64,000 nucleotides of DNA, from NCBI RefSeq assembly GCF_021018805.1, contig NC_086248.1, positions 49,543,485-49,607,484 of the forward strand. The letters run 5' to 3'. Positions 62,801-64,000 of the stretch are shown one piece after another (position 1 is the first letter of the stretch; each line of letters begins with the position of its first letter). Source of the DNA: Prinia subflava. Taxonomy: Eukaryota > Chordata > Aves > Passeriformes > Cisticolidae. The position numbers and the translations under genes are program-made. Under the pieces are notes generated by a model, which was not told the DNA's origin, made no database searches, and saw only the letters and a program-made list of their open reading frames with translations.

Positions 62801-64000
62801 TTTCAGTTCCTCAAAAGTACTTTACGGTGTCAGATAGCTAAAGTATGATTCATCCTAAGGACTCATATCCTTTCTTAGTGTTCTTTCTTGACAGAGCCTG
62901 CAAGCTATTTAATAAGTTCTCATAGTTTTCCAGTTACAAACAGATTAGAACAATTCTAAGAGTGAAGAAAGATAAAAATGTACAGATATAGAGGGAAGCA
63001 GGGAAAGAAAAATAGGAATGTGAGAGTTCAAACAGAAGAACATTGAGAGAGGCCTTTTTACTGACATTTTTACTTGTAGAGGCTGATAAGACTCCTGGTA
63101 TACAAAGGCTTATGCTTGTCCTCTGTATTACTAATGTGCAAAAGAATTCACCTACTGGAGAGAGAGAAAAACATAAAACAGTAGAGGGAAAAAAATAAAG
63201 TAGAAGAAAGAAACCTTAAGAAGAAAATACTCAAAATACAATCCTCAAAGTACATACACCTGACTGGCAGTATCAAAACTGCCTTTACAAAAAGAAAAGG
63301 CTATAGTCATATTTTAAGGAACATAAACTTCTGCTTCAGTTTCCTGAGAGCTAAATTTTACGTAGATTGTGTCACCACACCTCCAGCTTCTTTTGCCTCT
63401 CAAATTCTTTAATGAAGATTAAACAGTTTTGGTTTTTTTCCCCCCACAGAAGTGGCTAAACGTACAATCTCTCATCATAGATAATGACAACTATAAAACA
63501 TTTGTCTCCTATACAAATCAGTATCTCAAAGTGAACCTTCACAAGGTCTAATGTTTATTACTTTATAAATGTGCACAGGACTGTACAACAACAAGCTACA
63601 AGGCATCCCATGCAGGAAAGTATGCAATTTAAAGGAACAATGGCAACTAAAAATAAGTTAGTCAATTGGATGGATGAGCTTCTGAGAATCTTGCCATGGC
63701 AGTTTAAAGACACAATCAGGTAGCTCGCTCTCTGTAAGCCCCCACCAGAGTCTAGAGAAAGTAAGAGGTGAACAGCTCTCTTTCCATCAAAGAGTCCAGC
63801 TGGCCAGCTTATGCCACTGGCTAAAATGGGTCTGAGCTGGGAACGCTGTTTGACATCAGAGCTAATTGGATCTCCTGGTCAGCTGCTGCACAAAGGCTGC
63901 TCACCCTGCCCAGGCACACGCTCGTCCTGCCTGCCCAGCATAAGCCCTGCCACTCCAGAGCCTCCAGAAAGTGCTTCAGGAACAAACTGTCCTCACTTAC

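Larger units (their letters stand above)
56700..64000 (-). other. CEP85L: CEP85L intron 1 (partial)
   Basis: This is sequence upstream of the exon 2 acceptor on minus. It is AT-rich, with one CR1 fragment (58951-59160) and a GC-richer patch at about 59340-59850. The last 300 bases rise in GC, and the final bases read GTAAGTGAG on minus, a perfect donor consensus whose exon would begin just beyond base 64000. I saw no CEP85L exon 1 coding sequence inside the window. Confidence 0.75.

Noticed and set aside
1..64000. tRNA, rRNA, CRISPR or bacterial-type operon features
   Set aside because: No such structures were seen; the window is intronic vertebrate DNA.

Overview
This is vertebrate nuclear DNA, most likely from a bird. 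It is AT-rich and intron-like. It carries several CR1-type LINE 3' ends, with the typical avian tail ('cttccaac...attctatgattc' types), and LTR fragments of a family common in bird genomes. It holds spliced coding exons rather than long ORFs. There is no sign of bacterial genes, operons, CRISPR arrays or tRNA/rRNA genes.

Two genes are supported, in a nested antisense arrangement. The host gene is CEP85L (centrosomal protein 85-like) on the minus strand. Exon 2 lies at 56538-56699 and exon 3 at 29696-30462, both with consensus splice sites and a compatible phase-1 junction (the split Asp codon of ...SDSVE|DHSTSSG...). From right to left the window therefore holds: part of intron 1 (56700-64000), exon 2, intron 2 (about 26 kb), exon 3, and the first 29.7 kb of intron 3. 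I found no further CEP85L exon to the left. The nested gene is PLN (phospholamban) on the plus strand inside CEP85L intron 3. Its complete 52-residue coding sequence is at 16518-16676 in one exon behind a good splice acceptor. It is easily missed because it is so short. A GC-richer segment near 10.0-10.35 kb, with a CCAAT box and a CAGAG|GTAAGG donor, is a plausible PLN promoter and non-coding first exon; this is inference.

The rest is intron. Recognisable content is seven CR1 fragments (four on plus, three on minus), two degenerate LTR copies on plus (31021-31541 and 51502-51925), one foldback element built from two inverted LTR-like 5' ends (23577-23719), several simple repeats, a perfect 28-bp palindrome (12246-12273), and a few GC-richer islets of unknown role. 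CEP85L acts at the centrosome. PLN restrains the SERCA calcium pump in heart and slow muscle. They share a locus, as in mammals, but no pathway. The most interesting material is the PLN locus itself and the unusual DNA structures around it; I do not see a wholly new gene system.
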